Shown: positions 1 through 8,005 of the stretch, piece by piece
Numbering within the stretch: position 1 is the stretch's first letter
Layout of the letters: the number at the start of each line of letters is the position of its first letter
The notes under the pieces: model-generated
What the model saw: the letters and a program-made list of their open reading frames with translations, nothing else
Databases searched by the model: none
Told to the model about the DNA's origin: nothing
NCBI GenBank assembly: GCA_024626585.1
Contig: JANKJI010000001.1
Coordinates: 193,977,746 to 193,994,354 of the forward strand
DNA length: 16,609 nt
Source: Ginkgo biloba
Taxonomy: Eukaryota > Streptophyta > Ginkgoopsida > Ginkgoales > Ginkgoaceae
Direction: 5' to 3'
Made by a program: the position numbers and the translations under genes

Positions 1-956
1 TTATTAATTTGTTATTTGAGTTATTAATATGGACAGGCTTCACCATGTGTTATTTATTGTGGTACATCAAGGGTATTTTGTACATTAGGAGGATTGTCCT
101 CTTTTATCAATAATGAATTTTTCCTTTGGAGTTTTGTACATTCTTATTTTTTATCACCCTTGGTTTTATAATAAACAAAAAATTTTGAAGTATAAGAAGA
201 ACAAGAAGGAGAATATTTAGGAGAAGAAGAAGCAATAGTAGAAGAGGAAGAGGATATTTGATGCTAATGTAATCTTGATGGAGGCGATGTCATCCTTATC
301 TTCTCTTCCTTACGTCTAAATAGAAGTATACTTGCCCTCTTATTTCCTTTATGATGCTTCTCTTCTGCTAATTGTGCCCATTAAAATGCTTCTTCCAAAG
401 TGTCCATCTTTTGAAACTTCAATTCTCAATATAAGAGAGGTATAAGTCCACTTTAAAATTTAATAATTAAGCCAATGTCTTGTTCCTTAATGTGTAACTT
501 GATTCATAGAATATTGAACTCCAAGATGTAATATGATACTAACTTTGAGTATGAATTCCTAATTCTTAACTATTTTATATTCAAACCATATGCATAAGTG
601 GCCAAGTAGAAGGTTTCTAGAAGGGAATCTACCAATTCTTTCCATGTCCTAATAGAATTTTATTTTTCTTGCTTATAAATAATCAAATACTTAGCAACTT
701 CTACTAATTTTAAAGTGGCAAACTTGACTTTATCATCATCTGAAAGTTCCACATAAGAGAACAAAGATTCCATATCCATGATCCAATTATCAAGATTATT
801 TAGATCATGATTGCCATCATAGGGATGAGCTTCACATTTAATATTAGGAGAAGAAGATGATGATATAGGCATAGTAAGCATCCTAGATTGTAATTCAAGC
901 TTCATCTCAATAATACTTTGTATAGTTTCTTTAGTATTCCACCTCTTAGGTGCCAT
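1..956 (-). pseudogene. gag: Ty3/gypsy-type gag pseudogene (element B), runs off the left edge
   Basis: Gag forms the particle that packages retrotransposon RNA. The frame opens with ATG at 954-956 (MAPKRWNTKE...) and its first ~98 codons are open. They carry a Ser-rich stretch (SSSSS) and then the retrotransposon gag core, with a PYDG-like motif, LDNWIMDMESLF and DDDKVKFATLKL. Past a TAA at 657-659 the same phase continues with TWKELVDSLLETFY, DTLEEAF and WAQLAEEKHH, all typical of this family. The phase holds to position 138 without a visible indel, despite about eight in-frame stops. A degenerate zinc knuckle lies at 138-179, and a tail to position 1 shows nothing recognisable. Protease and polymerase, if present, lie outside the window. 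The gag of element A (6050-6956) has the same plan but is not close in sequence. The gene is non-functional; the family call is firm, the lineage within Ty3/gypsy is not. Confidence 0.85.
138..179 (-). other. Degenerate CCHC zinc knuckle of gag B
   Basis: Fourteen codons have the spacing of a nucleocapsid knuckle (C-x2-C-x4-H-x4-C). Only the last Cys (codon 138-140) remains. The first and second Cys positions read Phe and Tyr, the His position reads Asp, and one internal codon is TAA. The flanking basic residues (KTKG, then ECTKL) support the alignment. It could not bind zinc. Confidence 0.65.
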
Positions 957-1295
957 GATGATACTATAGAAGTGAAATAAAAAGAGAAAGAAGAGGGTAT
1001 GTACAATAGATTATAAAAGGGAAAACTTTAAACTGAAATAACTATTACAAAAAGATAATTTTTCAAAAACTAATTACACCAATGGATTCCTTGCAAAATT
1101 TATGTAGTTTTAAAAATAATTCATGGAAAAAGGATAAAATATGCAAAATTTATCATCACGTAAAATTTGTTATATTGAATTTTAATCAAAAAGTGACTTA
1201 GTAGAATATTCTCCCTAAGAACCTTAGTTTCTTAGCCCCCATTCACTCATGTGATAGTTTGCTTTATTGGAAAAAATTAAAAAAATAATTCAAAT
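957..1295. other. AT-rich stretch upstream of gag B, no gene seen
   Basis: This lies 5' of the gag B start on the minus strand. A pyrimidine-rich stretch sits just before the ATG, similar in position and composition to the leader before gag A. No primer binding site, ORF or repeat was recognised in it. It may be part of the element B leader. Confidence 0.4.
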
Positions 1296-1365
1296 AGTTA
1301 ATAGATTTGAACTTATGACCTCACAACTATAATCCAACCACCTTACCACTACACTATAGGCTCTA
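1296..1365 (-). repeat. tRNA-like Pol III promoter, probable SINE head
   Basis: Read on the minus strand, 1342-1356 gives TAGTGTAGTGGTAAG, which fits the Pol III A box (TRGYNNAGYGG). At 1303-1313 the strand reads AGTTCAAATCT, close to the B box GGTTCGANTCC with the CG decayed to CA. The two boxes start 43 bases apart, normal for tRNA-derived SINEs. Two T-runs follow downstream (about 1270-1290), where Pol III would stop. A full cloverleaf could not be drawn, so this is a SINE head or tRNA-related relic rather than a working tRNA gene. The 3' end of the SINE body was not found. Confidence 0.5.
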
Positions 1366-2296
1366 TTTATGTTTTAAATGAAACATAAAAATATTTAAAT
1401 ATTATAGCAATAATTTTTCATAAAAATTAAAATAAAAGATCAAATATCATAGTGACTTCAAACTTCAAACATGTGTTAAATAGCAATCGATTTTTTTTTT
1501 TTTGGATTTCCTAATATTTGTTCACCACGTATGAAATTGCTTGCACATCAATCACAATTTTTCTTTCTATCGCAACCTGACCATAAATCATTTATGGCCT
1601 ACAACATAAAAGGCCATCATCTATGATCCCATCTACAACTAGTGGGCTACCCTAGAATGATTTCCTCTACACCATTGCCTATGAAGAATAAACAATGATC
1701 ACCTTATGTCATGTCTAAGTTGAGACTGCATTGTAAGGCTTATAAAGAATAAAAAATAACCATCCAACAAATAATGGATCTCTATAATGACCTCTCCACT
1801 TGCAACATAATCTCCCAAGGTCTGTAACTCAATAGAATAGCTTCTTAACATATATGGTCTAGTCTACACCTTCAATTTTTATAACAACAAAGAGCACTCC
1901 AAGAAAAAAAAAAATCATAGAGTAGAGGGGGAAAAAAAATTGCATTTAAAGAGCAATATCTATTCTCTTATACAATGTCTCCTCCAATCTCTGGCATGTG
2001 TTACATTTCTTCTCCACTCAATTCTCAACTTAGGGATTCTCAATCAGAAGTTATTTCAAGCCTCTTCCTTTCCTCTTCTCAATCATACTAGGTAAAATAA
2101 CTTGTTGTTGAAACTCCAACCAAATCACACTCACAAAATTTGGCTCACAATAAACCAAAAAGATAACTAGATAGCATATACTCTAACTCTTCATAGAAGA
2201 TAAGATACTCCTAAGTTAAGATCTAATGCTACTATAAATTCAACCATACTCTCAAGACTCCAATAAATTTTGGCTCCATGTCTTTCACAACCATAA
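1366..2296. other. Unassigned stretch between SINE head and primer binding site
   Basis: No coding domain is visible in six frames. It contains a 13-base T run at 1491-1503 and two smaller A-runs near 1904-1914 and 1931-1938. In the minus orientation it would be the 5' leader of the element whose PBS is at 2297-2308, but a leader of this length is unusual; element A has about 110 bases there. Inserted material is likely. Confidence 0.4.
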
Positions 2297-2308
2297 CCTC
2301 TAATACCA
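2297..2308 (-). other. Primer binding site, initiator-Met tRNA type (element B)
   Basis: The minus strand reads TGGTATTAGAGG, matching the plant iMet PBS TGGTATCAGAGC at 10 of 12 bases. It lies 2 bases from the inner end of the LTR at 2311-2676, the correct position for starting minus-strand DNA synthesis on a minus-oriented element. Confidence 0.75.
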
Positions 2309-2310
2309 AC

Positions 2311-2676
2311 TGATATGGCCTCCTTGGGAATGAAGTGCCAAGAACAAATGTAAGACACAAATACAGAGTGCCAATATCATAAGAGAGAGTGAAAATAAAA
2401 GAATAGAGGATGTAAAGCATAAAACTAGAAACTTTAGTCTATTGAATCTTAAAAAATAGATACATATTTATAAGAGGAAATGGAAGGTTCCTCATAAATT
2501 TTCCCAACCATATTCCAACTACTTACCTATTTTAATATTTAGAAAAATGATAAGTCCAACTTCTAACTACTAACTACTCCTACCAAAAATAATAAATTGC
2601 CAACTTCTACTAAACTCTCAACAAAAATAGTATATAGACAAATTTAAAAATAAATGGAGGATATGGAATATCCTCA
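2311..2676 (-). repeat. LTR, 366 bp (5' LTR of element B)
   Basis: On the minus strand it starts TGAGGATATTCC and ends GGCCATATCA, giving TG...CA ends, and the PBS follows after 2 bases. A TATA box (TATAAATA) lies at 2465-2472, about 155 bases from the inner end, with a CT-rich stretch after it, as expected around the transcription start. The outer end carries a small inverted repeat (GAGGATAT and ATATCCTC). It directly abuts the 3' end of the element A integrase, so it may be the 5' LTR of element B inserted there, or also the 3' LTR of element A. It does not align convincingly with the LTR at 7082-7535. No second copy lies in the window. Confidence 0.7.
2465..2472 (-). promoter_or_regulatory. 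TATA box of the 2311-2676 LTR
   Basis: TATAAATA on the minus strand sits inside the LTR upstream of a CT-rich region. It is the probable core promoter of the retrotransposon RNA. Start site and activity are not shown. Confidence 0.5.
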
Positions 2677-2739
2677 TAAAAACCTTTTTATCAAAGAGGG
2701 TATCTTCTTGAAATAAATTTTGGAAGTCATAAATAAAAT

Positions 2740-3930
2740 CTTATATATGAGTGATTTCTACATCCATCCCCAATGTTGGATCCTTGTACATCTTTACAAT
2801 ATTGATGATGATGATATCATGAATGCCAAGATGTGATGGAAACTTAAATTCAAAGGCATTAGGACTAATTTTTTTATGATGGTGTATGGTCCAAATTAGA
2901 TTGGCTTAATATTATGATGTGTAGAAGACTTGAATCACTCCTTACTAAGATGAAGCCAAATCTTATCCCTAACTTTAAAAATATATGGTTCGATTCTTTT
3001 CTTATCCATCTTCTCCTTTTGTCGATATTGAGTTTTTTAAAGAAGCTTATGGACTTAACCATGTAATTAATCATGGTGTTGCATAAAGGTTTGGGCCTTA
3101 TCTTGCTCTTATTGTGCATGATGCATAGCATCATGTGAGAGACTTGGTAGCATTTCATAAGGAGCTAATGGTTGATAACCAAAATAAACCTTAAAAGGTG
3201 AATAATAAGGGGATGTGTGGATAGAGCTATTATATACATGCTCAATATACTTGATAATTAAATTCCACTTATTTGGATGTGATTAATGATAAATCTACAA
3301 GGCATGGATGAGTATCACATTAATAACTTATAACTAATCATTAATTTATAAATGAAATACTATTAAAAAATTAAGTTTAATACCCAAAAGTTTCCAAATA
3401 ACTAACCAAAAATACCCAAGGAAACTTGACCCTATATTAAATAATATGGCATTTGGTAAGTCAAAGTTTCACCACACATGAGAAAAATATAATTATGCCA
3501 CTTCTTATCTATCAATTGATTTGGCATAAGAAAGGAACTTAGTCATTTTACGAAACCTATCAACTATCACAAGTATGAAGTCATTGTGCTTGGAAAAAAT
3601 AGGAAACTCACTTATAAAATTAATGGAAATAATTTCTTAAGGACTTGATAGAAGAGGAAGAGGACAATCCATACTAAACATATAATCAGTAGGTTTGATG
3701 TAGAACATGACACACATTATCTGATAAATGAATCAATTCATTTTCTCATGTTTGGCCAAAAGAAGGAACATTGAAGATGACCAAGGATTTTTTAAACCCC
3801 AAAATTTCCACCATAAAGTGGAACATGCCTCCTTAATGACATATTCTCAACTATTGTATTGAGAGACACACAACTTGTATAAATTTAATAAAATTTAATA
3901 TTTGAGATAAAATTATAAGTAAGGATCTTG
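2740..3930 (-). pseudogene. pol: Integrase domain of element A (pol), broken
   Basis: Integrase inserts the DNA copy into the genome. In the N-terminal zinc domain the first His (3825-3827) and the CVSC pair (3705-3716) remain, but the second His position reads Asn (3804-3806), next to FWPNMRK. The catalytic core begins with FILVIVDRF, whose Asp (3559-3561) is kept. The second catalytic Asp position reads Asn (3436-3438, before GSSFLGYFW), and the catalytic Glu position is a TAA stop (3328-3330). Downstream come NKWNLIIKYIEHVYNSS, SPFKVYFGYQP, VRDKIWLHLSKE and NAFEFKFPSHLGIHD, the usual C-terminal landmarks. The zinc and core parts lie in different phases, so at least one frameshift separates them. 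No chromodomain was recognised before the LTR at 2676. Confidence 0.85.
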
Positions 3931-3934
3931 ATTC

Positions 3935-4450
3935 TACAAGGTTGGGTGTTGAACGAACCCAACAATAACATTAAAATAACCATAACTTATATAGATTGGT
4001 TTCCATAAATGAAATCCTAAGTGATTATCCTCAAAGGTTTCCAAGGGTTCATTATGAGGAGGGTGACTTATAAAATGTACAACTTTGTTGTTTGAACCTT
4101 TTTTATACTTGATGATCAAGTGGAGTTGTTGTAAGTATGAGGCCCTTTTCATATGGCATGAATCTTAGATTTTAATTTAAGATTTAAGGAACTATAAGGT
4201 TCAATGGTTTGTGTGAACTATGGGTTCTTTTCCAAGAAAGTAGTATCTCTAATATTTTATGGCTTGTACAGGTTCATATAACTCTTTGTCATAAGTAGAA
4301 TAGTTCTTTTGGGCTTGGGAGAATGTTTCTAAATGGGATTCAATTGGATTCCCATTTTATTTAAGGACAATAGCTAAGGAATCATTTAAAGAATCAGTTT
4401 TAACTTTGAAAGGTTGGGTAAGGTCAAGGAGATCTAGGATGAGTGAGAAC
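3935..4450 (-). pseudogene. pol: RNase H domain of element A (pol), broken
   Basis: This domain degrades the RNA strand of the RNA/DNA hybrid during reverse transcription. The first catalytic Asp is kept in FKVKTDS (4393-4395) and the Glu in YSTYDKELY (4282-4284). A third conserved Asp position, in the motif IVHTNH, reads Asn (4207-4209). The end of the domain is very clear: SYLQQLHLIIKYKKGSNNKV followed by a decayed LSRPP-type motif (ISHPP). One phase runs through the whole domain with several stops. That phase differs from the reverse transcriptase upstream, so a frameshift lies between about 4840 and 4450. Confidence 0.87.
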
Positions 4451-4559
4451 TAGGATAGATGAGAAAAAAGTGCATCATTAAGTGCTTGAAATACACTATG
4501 TTGTTTAAGGGAGAAATAAAATGGAACTTTACATTTGGTGAGATGATGGAGTGGAATTG

Positions 4560-5400
4560 CAATAGCTGAGTAGTTATAAATAAATTTGTGAAAGAAAATA
4601 ATGAGGCCTAAGAAAATAAGAAATTCAATAAGGTTAGAAGGATTAGGCCAATTTTAGTAATTTTATATTAGTGTCATCCATATACACACCTATAGAATCA
4701 ATAATAAATCCAACATAAGAGACACTTTCCCTACCAAAAGAGATTTTTTTCAAATGAGCTTAAAGTTGATGTTGACAAAGAAGTTGTAATACTTGTTTAA
4801 GATGTTATAAATTCTTTAGCCATATCTTATTAAAAATTATAGATTCATTGAGATAAATAATAACATTTTTTTTTATTAAACGCCTAAGGATTTAATTCAT
4901 CAACGTAAAAAATGTGGTATGTGTGTTGTTAAGTCTAAATGACATAATAATCCATTCAAAGGGTCCAAATCTAGTCCTGAATGTCATATTCCATTTATCT
5001 TCCTCTTTTACCTACAATTGATGGTACCCACTCTTAAGATCAATATTTGAAAATAACTTAGCACCATGAAGTTGATTGATAATATCATCAATCCTAGGAA
5101 GTGGGTAGAAATTTTTAATTATGATTTTATTGATGGTTCAAAAACTAATGTATTTCCTCCATGATCCATATTTCTTAAGGACTAAGATAATTTATTTGTC
5201 ATGTGGTGAAGTGTTAGGTCAAATGTATGCATTCACAAGGAGTTCTTGTAGTTATCTTTTAACCTCATCGTTTTCACTTACTGAATTTTTATATAATGGC
5301 CCATTAAGAAGGGTAGAATTAGAACTAGAGTTATTTGATATTCTACAAATATTTGAGGAGGTATCCATTTTGCCTCCTCAAATATATCATAATAAGATAT
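4560..5400 (-). pseudogene. pol: Reverse transcriptase domain of element A (pol), catalytic YxDD lost
   Basis: The RNA-dependent DNA polymerase of the element. In order on the minus strand: LLVNAYI and PNTSP near 5230-5200; SWRKYIS and [18 protein letters not shown] (5165-5085); [20 protein letters not shown], whose catalytic Asp (5039-5041) is kept; FRTRFGPFEW; then YLNE at 4844-4855 where the family has YLDD, so both of the paired catalytic Asp are replaced. FGRESVSYVGFIID follows. From about 5230 to 4845 one phase is held. In-frame stops include TAG at 5012-5014 and TAA at 4892-4894, both at positions where the family usually has Gln or another C-starting codon. It cannot be active. The family assignment is very secure. 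Confidence 0.92.
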
Positions 5401-5639
5401 AAAAAAGAGGGGATATATCTTATGGGTAGGAATCTTCAACTACTTTCATGTCATGAGTTAAAGATTACTTTATAGGTGTAATCATGACTAAAGAATTTCT
5501 TTATACATAATTAGCAAGATTAGTATCTTTCTTGGTAGATAATAAATAATTACAATGAGTGTTGAGAGAAGGAATGACACCCTTATTTATAACTTTTACA
5601 AGTGTATAAGTATTTTCAAATAATGATAAAGTACTTTCC

Positions 5640-5930
5640 TATCATATTGATAAGGGTTTCCTACTAATACTTTATAAAATATCCATGTTTGTTACATCAC
5701 ATATAATTTTGTTTATAAATTTATTACCAATATCAAAATTAAAAGTGAAAATTTTAGTGATTTGATGGGAAGTCCCAGATTCAACCCAACTAAGTGGGTA
5801 AGGATTTCGATGCATTGATATTATAAGTTCTAATTCATCAACTAACCTTTTTTAAATGAGGTTCTTTTGATTTTCATTATAAAAAAATCATGTTAATAAT
5901 TTCCTAGTTCAATAACTATGATTTTGTCAT
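5640..5930 (-). pseudogene. pol: Retropepsin-like aspartic protease of element A, broken
   Basis: The protease cuts the polyprotein into its mature parts. The active-site stretch reads VIELGNY-stop-HDFF (5884-5918), where plant Ty3/gypsy proteases have an Asp-Ser-Gly core followed by a His-Asn-Phe segment. The catalytic Asp position is Glu (5908-5910) and the next is Leu. In another phase downstream come LVDELELIISMHRNPYPLSW and INKIICDVTNMDIL, which match the conserved HPxPYxxSW and CDVxxMD segments of this family, ending in a GNPYQYD-like motif. At least one frameshift separates the active site from these. The N-terminal limit toward gag is uncertain. Confidence 0.78.
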
Positions 5931-6049
5931 GAACAAATTCTCGCGATCTAGATTATTCAAATTTGTCTCCAATAAGATAAGATTTGGTTGAGGCTCATTG
6001 GAACTCATAGTGATAATAGTATCATCTATTTGGTGTGTAACTAATGTAT

Positions 6050-6956
6050 TAGGAGGGATGGGAGGGGGGTTCTTATTATTTTTATTGAGTGAGCATTCAC
6101 TCAAATCATGACCTCTTTTTCAATGAATTTTGCATAATTTTATCATCAAAAGAAGAATCTCCTTTTTTAGAATTTAAATTGAAAGAAGGATTTTTAGAAG
6201 AGAAAGTAAGACTTTCAAAATTTTCTTCTTGTTTAGGATGAAATTAACCTTTATTTTTAAATGAAGGTCATGGTCCTTGTATTTGTACTTCAACATATAT
6301 AGCAAAATGAAAAGCATTGTATATCTTATTCATGGGAAAATACTTCATATTTTGAAAAATCATTGGGTGTAAACCATTCTGGAATTTGATGATGAGCTCT
6401 TCTTCTAGATATTTGGTATGAAGATTGATCCACAACTTGTGATTTTTTTCTATATATGATTAGACACCTTATACATGCCCCTATCATAATTGAGCCAATT
6501 TCATTTTAATCTTTTCCTCATAGCCATGAGAATAGAATGAATCCTTAAGGGATTATTTAATATCGTCTAATATATAAATGGGATTTTTATTTAGATCCCA
6601 ATGAGTAATGATAATACTTGCAAGTATAATAATATTGAATTATGAAAGATCCACTTTGTCATCTTCTAATGTACTAATATAATTAAAAACTAATTATTCA
6701 TTTCTCTAATCTAAGGATCAAGTTTTTTAGGATTTCATGAGCCATTGAATGGCTTGACATTGATCTTCACATCTATGTTTAAATCAATAGAAGGTGTTTT
6801 AGGATTGGAAGTAGAAATTCTAAGAGAAATAAGAGTTGTAACCAACTATTGATTTTGAAGCACCATATTTTTTATGAACTATGTGAAGTTTTCCATATCT
6901 ATTTTCCCTACATTTGATGCATAGAATTGTATATTATGTCTTTTCTTTGGTTCCAT
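6050..6956 (-). pseudogene. gag: gag pseudogene of element A
   Basis: The start codon is ATG at 6954-6956 (MEPKKRHNIQFYASNVGKID), about 110 bases after the PBS, a normal leader length. The core motif NVKPFNGS...KKLDP, stop, IREMNN parallels PYDG...LDNWIMDM of gag B; the usual Trp after LDP is a TAG here. The middle is stop-rich and hard to follow. The zinc knuckle is at 6093-6134, in the same phase as the ATG. Its first Cys, the His (RGHD) and last Cys (SEC) are kept, but the second Cys position reads His and a TGA lies inside. The protein would have packaged the element RNA. It is non-functional. Confidence 0.8.
6093..6134 (-). other. CCHC zinc knuckle remnant of gag A
   Basis: Spacing C-x2-(H)-x4-H-x4-C is kept, reading LCKIH, stop, KRGHDLSEC. 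Three of the four ligand positions survive. It marks the nucleocapsid end of gag just before the protease region. Confidence 0.7.
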
Positions 6957-7067
6957 TGAGATAGTTTACCTCTTAGTTAAAAATAATGATCTAGAATGGA
7001 AGAAAAATAATGAACACAAGAAAAGAGGAAGAAAAAAAATTAGAGTTTCATGTATCAAGAGCATTAT

Positions 7068-7079
7068 GCTTTAATACCA
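7068..7079 (-). other. Primer binding site, initiator-Met tRNA type (element A)
   Basis: The minus strand reads TGGTATTAAAGC, 10 of 12 matches to the plant iMet PBS TGGTATCAGAGC; both differences are transitions (C to T, G to A). It lies 2 bases inside the LTR end at 7082 and about 110 bases before the gag start. Confidence 0.78.
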
Positions 7080-7081
7080 CT

Positions 7082-7535
7082 TGATATGAAATCCTTATCA
7101 TTATAGAAAAAATACTTTATATATATCTTTCCATGTATTTTAATTAATATGAAATGAATAAAACACTAAAATAATGCAAGTTTTAACACTAGATAGTATG
7201 AAAAAAAATTGATATGCTACTAGTAAAATGATTATAACTTATTCATACAAATTCCATTTACATTAAAATTTATATATCCCTAAAGGCAATAGAAAAAATT
7301 ATCTTTTTAAATAAGTTTGGTATTCAATGGAAATTTATTATATGATATATTATATCTATAATAAAAATAAATGGGATCATCCTAAACCAACTAAAAATGC
7401 AAAAACTTGAAACTTATATGTTGTTAAGATTGCATATGAAAATAAAATGAATACAAGTTTTATTGGAGGTTTTGGATTGGAATTTAACCTTTGTAGTTAC
7501 ATCAAATGTGTTCTTTCATTTAATATATTCCAACA
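7082..7535 (-). repeat. Probable 5' LTR of element A, about 454 bp
   Basis: The inner end is fixed by the PBS: the minus strand ends TTTCATATCA, much like the end of the LTR at 2311-2676 (GGCCATATCA). The outer end is inferred from TGTTGGAATA on the minus strand at 7535, giving TG...CA ends. A TATA-like TATATAAA lies at 7269-7276, about 190 bases from the inner end. There is no second copy in the window to confirm the outer boundary. A G-run sits just outside it (7536-7539). Confidence 0.55.
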
Positions 7536-7827
7536 CCCCAATTTGAAGTATGTTATTACCTTGAATTTATTTGGGATTATTTTCACTTAGAAATTGAGTT
7601 AATACTTTTGTAAAGTGAATCTAAAAGAAATATAAATTGAAAATAAAATAATTATATTTATAAAAAAACTATATAAATATTCCCAATCACTCTCAATGAT
7701 TCAAAAAAATTATTAAGAAAGTAAGAGAAAACCTTATGTGTAAGAAATGGATCATCTTATTGCATTAAGGAAAGTGATTAAATAGACTCTAAAACCCCAA
7801 CTACTCTTGGAGTTATCTCCATAATAT
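7536..7827. other. AT-rich stretch, no gene seen
   Basis: Stop-dense in all frames. Immediately next to the LTR the minus strand reads CTTCAAATTGGGG, which resembles a polypurine tract. Nothing else was recognised. Confidence 0.4.
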
Positions 7828-8005
7828 AATCTAATCAAGGGTTGCCCATTAATTATGTAATAAAAAATTAGATTTATAACCATAATTAAATTTAATCAAA
7901 GATTACCACTAATGGTGCAATCACAAACTACAACTAACTCTGCAATCTAAGCTACTCAAAGATTGCCCCACTAATTATGCAATCAAAAATTAGTTATAAT
8001 ATTAT
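7828..8005. repeat. Three-copy degenerate tandem repeat, period about 60 bp
   Basis: Units begin near 7828, 7889 and 7944-7950. They share AATCTAATCAA-like starts, then GATTGCCC(CA)-like and TAATTATGCAATC-like segments and an AAAAATTAG segment. Copies 1 and 3 are most alike; copy 2 is more diverged. It may be a leader or LTR subrepeat of an unidentified element. Confidence 0.6.

Larger units (their letters stand above)
2677..7535 (-). mobile_element. Ty3/gypsy retrotransposon A, degenerate, nearly complete internal region
   Basis: In minus-strand order it holds a probable LTR (7082-7535), PBS (7068-7079), gag (from 6956), protease, reverse transcriptase, RNase H and integrase (to about 2740). 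RNase H before integrase is the Ty3/gypsy order, not the copia order. Every domain has stops or lost key residues, and the reading phase changes between domains, so the copy is dead and old. A 3' LTR matching the 5' LTR was not found: the internal region stops at the LTR at 2311-2676. The element was therefore truncated, or interrupted by element B, or its two LTRs have diverged beyond recognition by eye. Confidence 0.85.

Noticed and set aside
1491-1503. T13 run considered as the poly(A) tail of a minus-strand SINE or LINE
   Set aside because: It lies on the 5' side of the tRNA-like head for that orientation, so it cannot be its tail; no other retroposon end was seen next to it.
2232-2420. 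62-codon minus-strand ORF
   Set aside because: It spans the LTR inner end and the PBS, which explain the sequence better; no coding signature.
2874-3158. 94-codon minus-strand ORF taken as a single protein
   Set aside because: It is an open piece in a shifted phase of the integrase C-terminal region; the family motifs are read in other phases, so it is not a separate gene.
5121-5402. 93-codon plus-strand ORF
   Set aside because: It lies opposite the clear reverse transcriptase reading on the minus strand; antisense shadow.
5916-6104. 62-codon minus-strand ORF as an independent small protein
   Set aside because: It begins in the zinc knuckle and covers the gag-protease linker of element A; part of the pseudogene.
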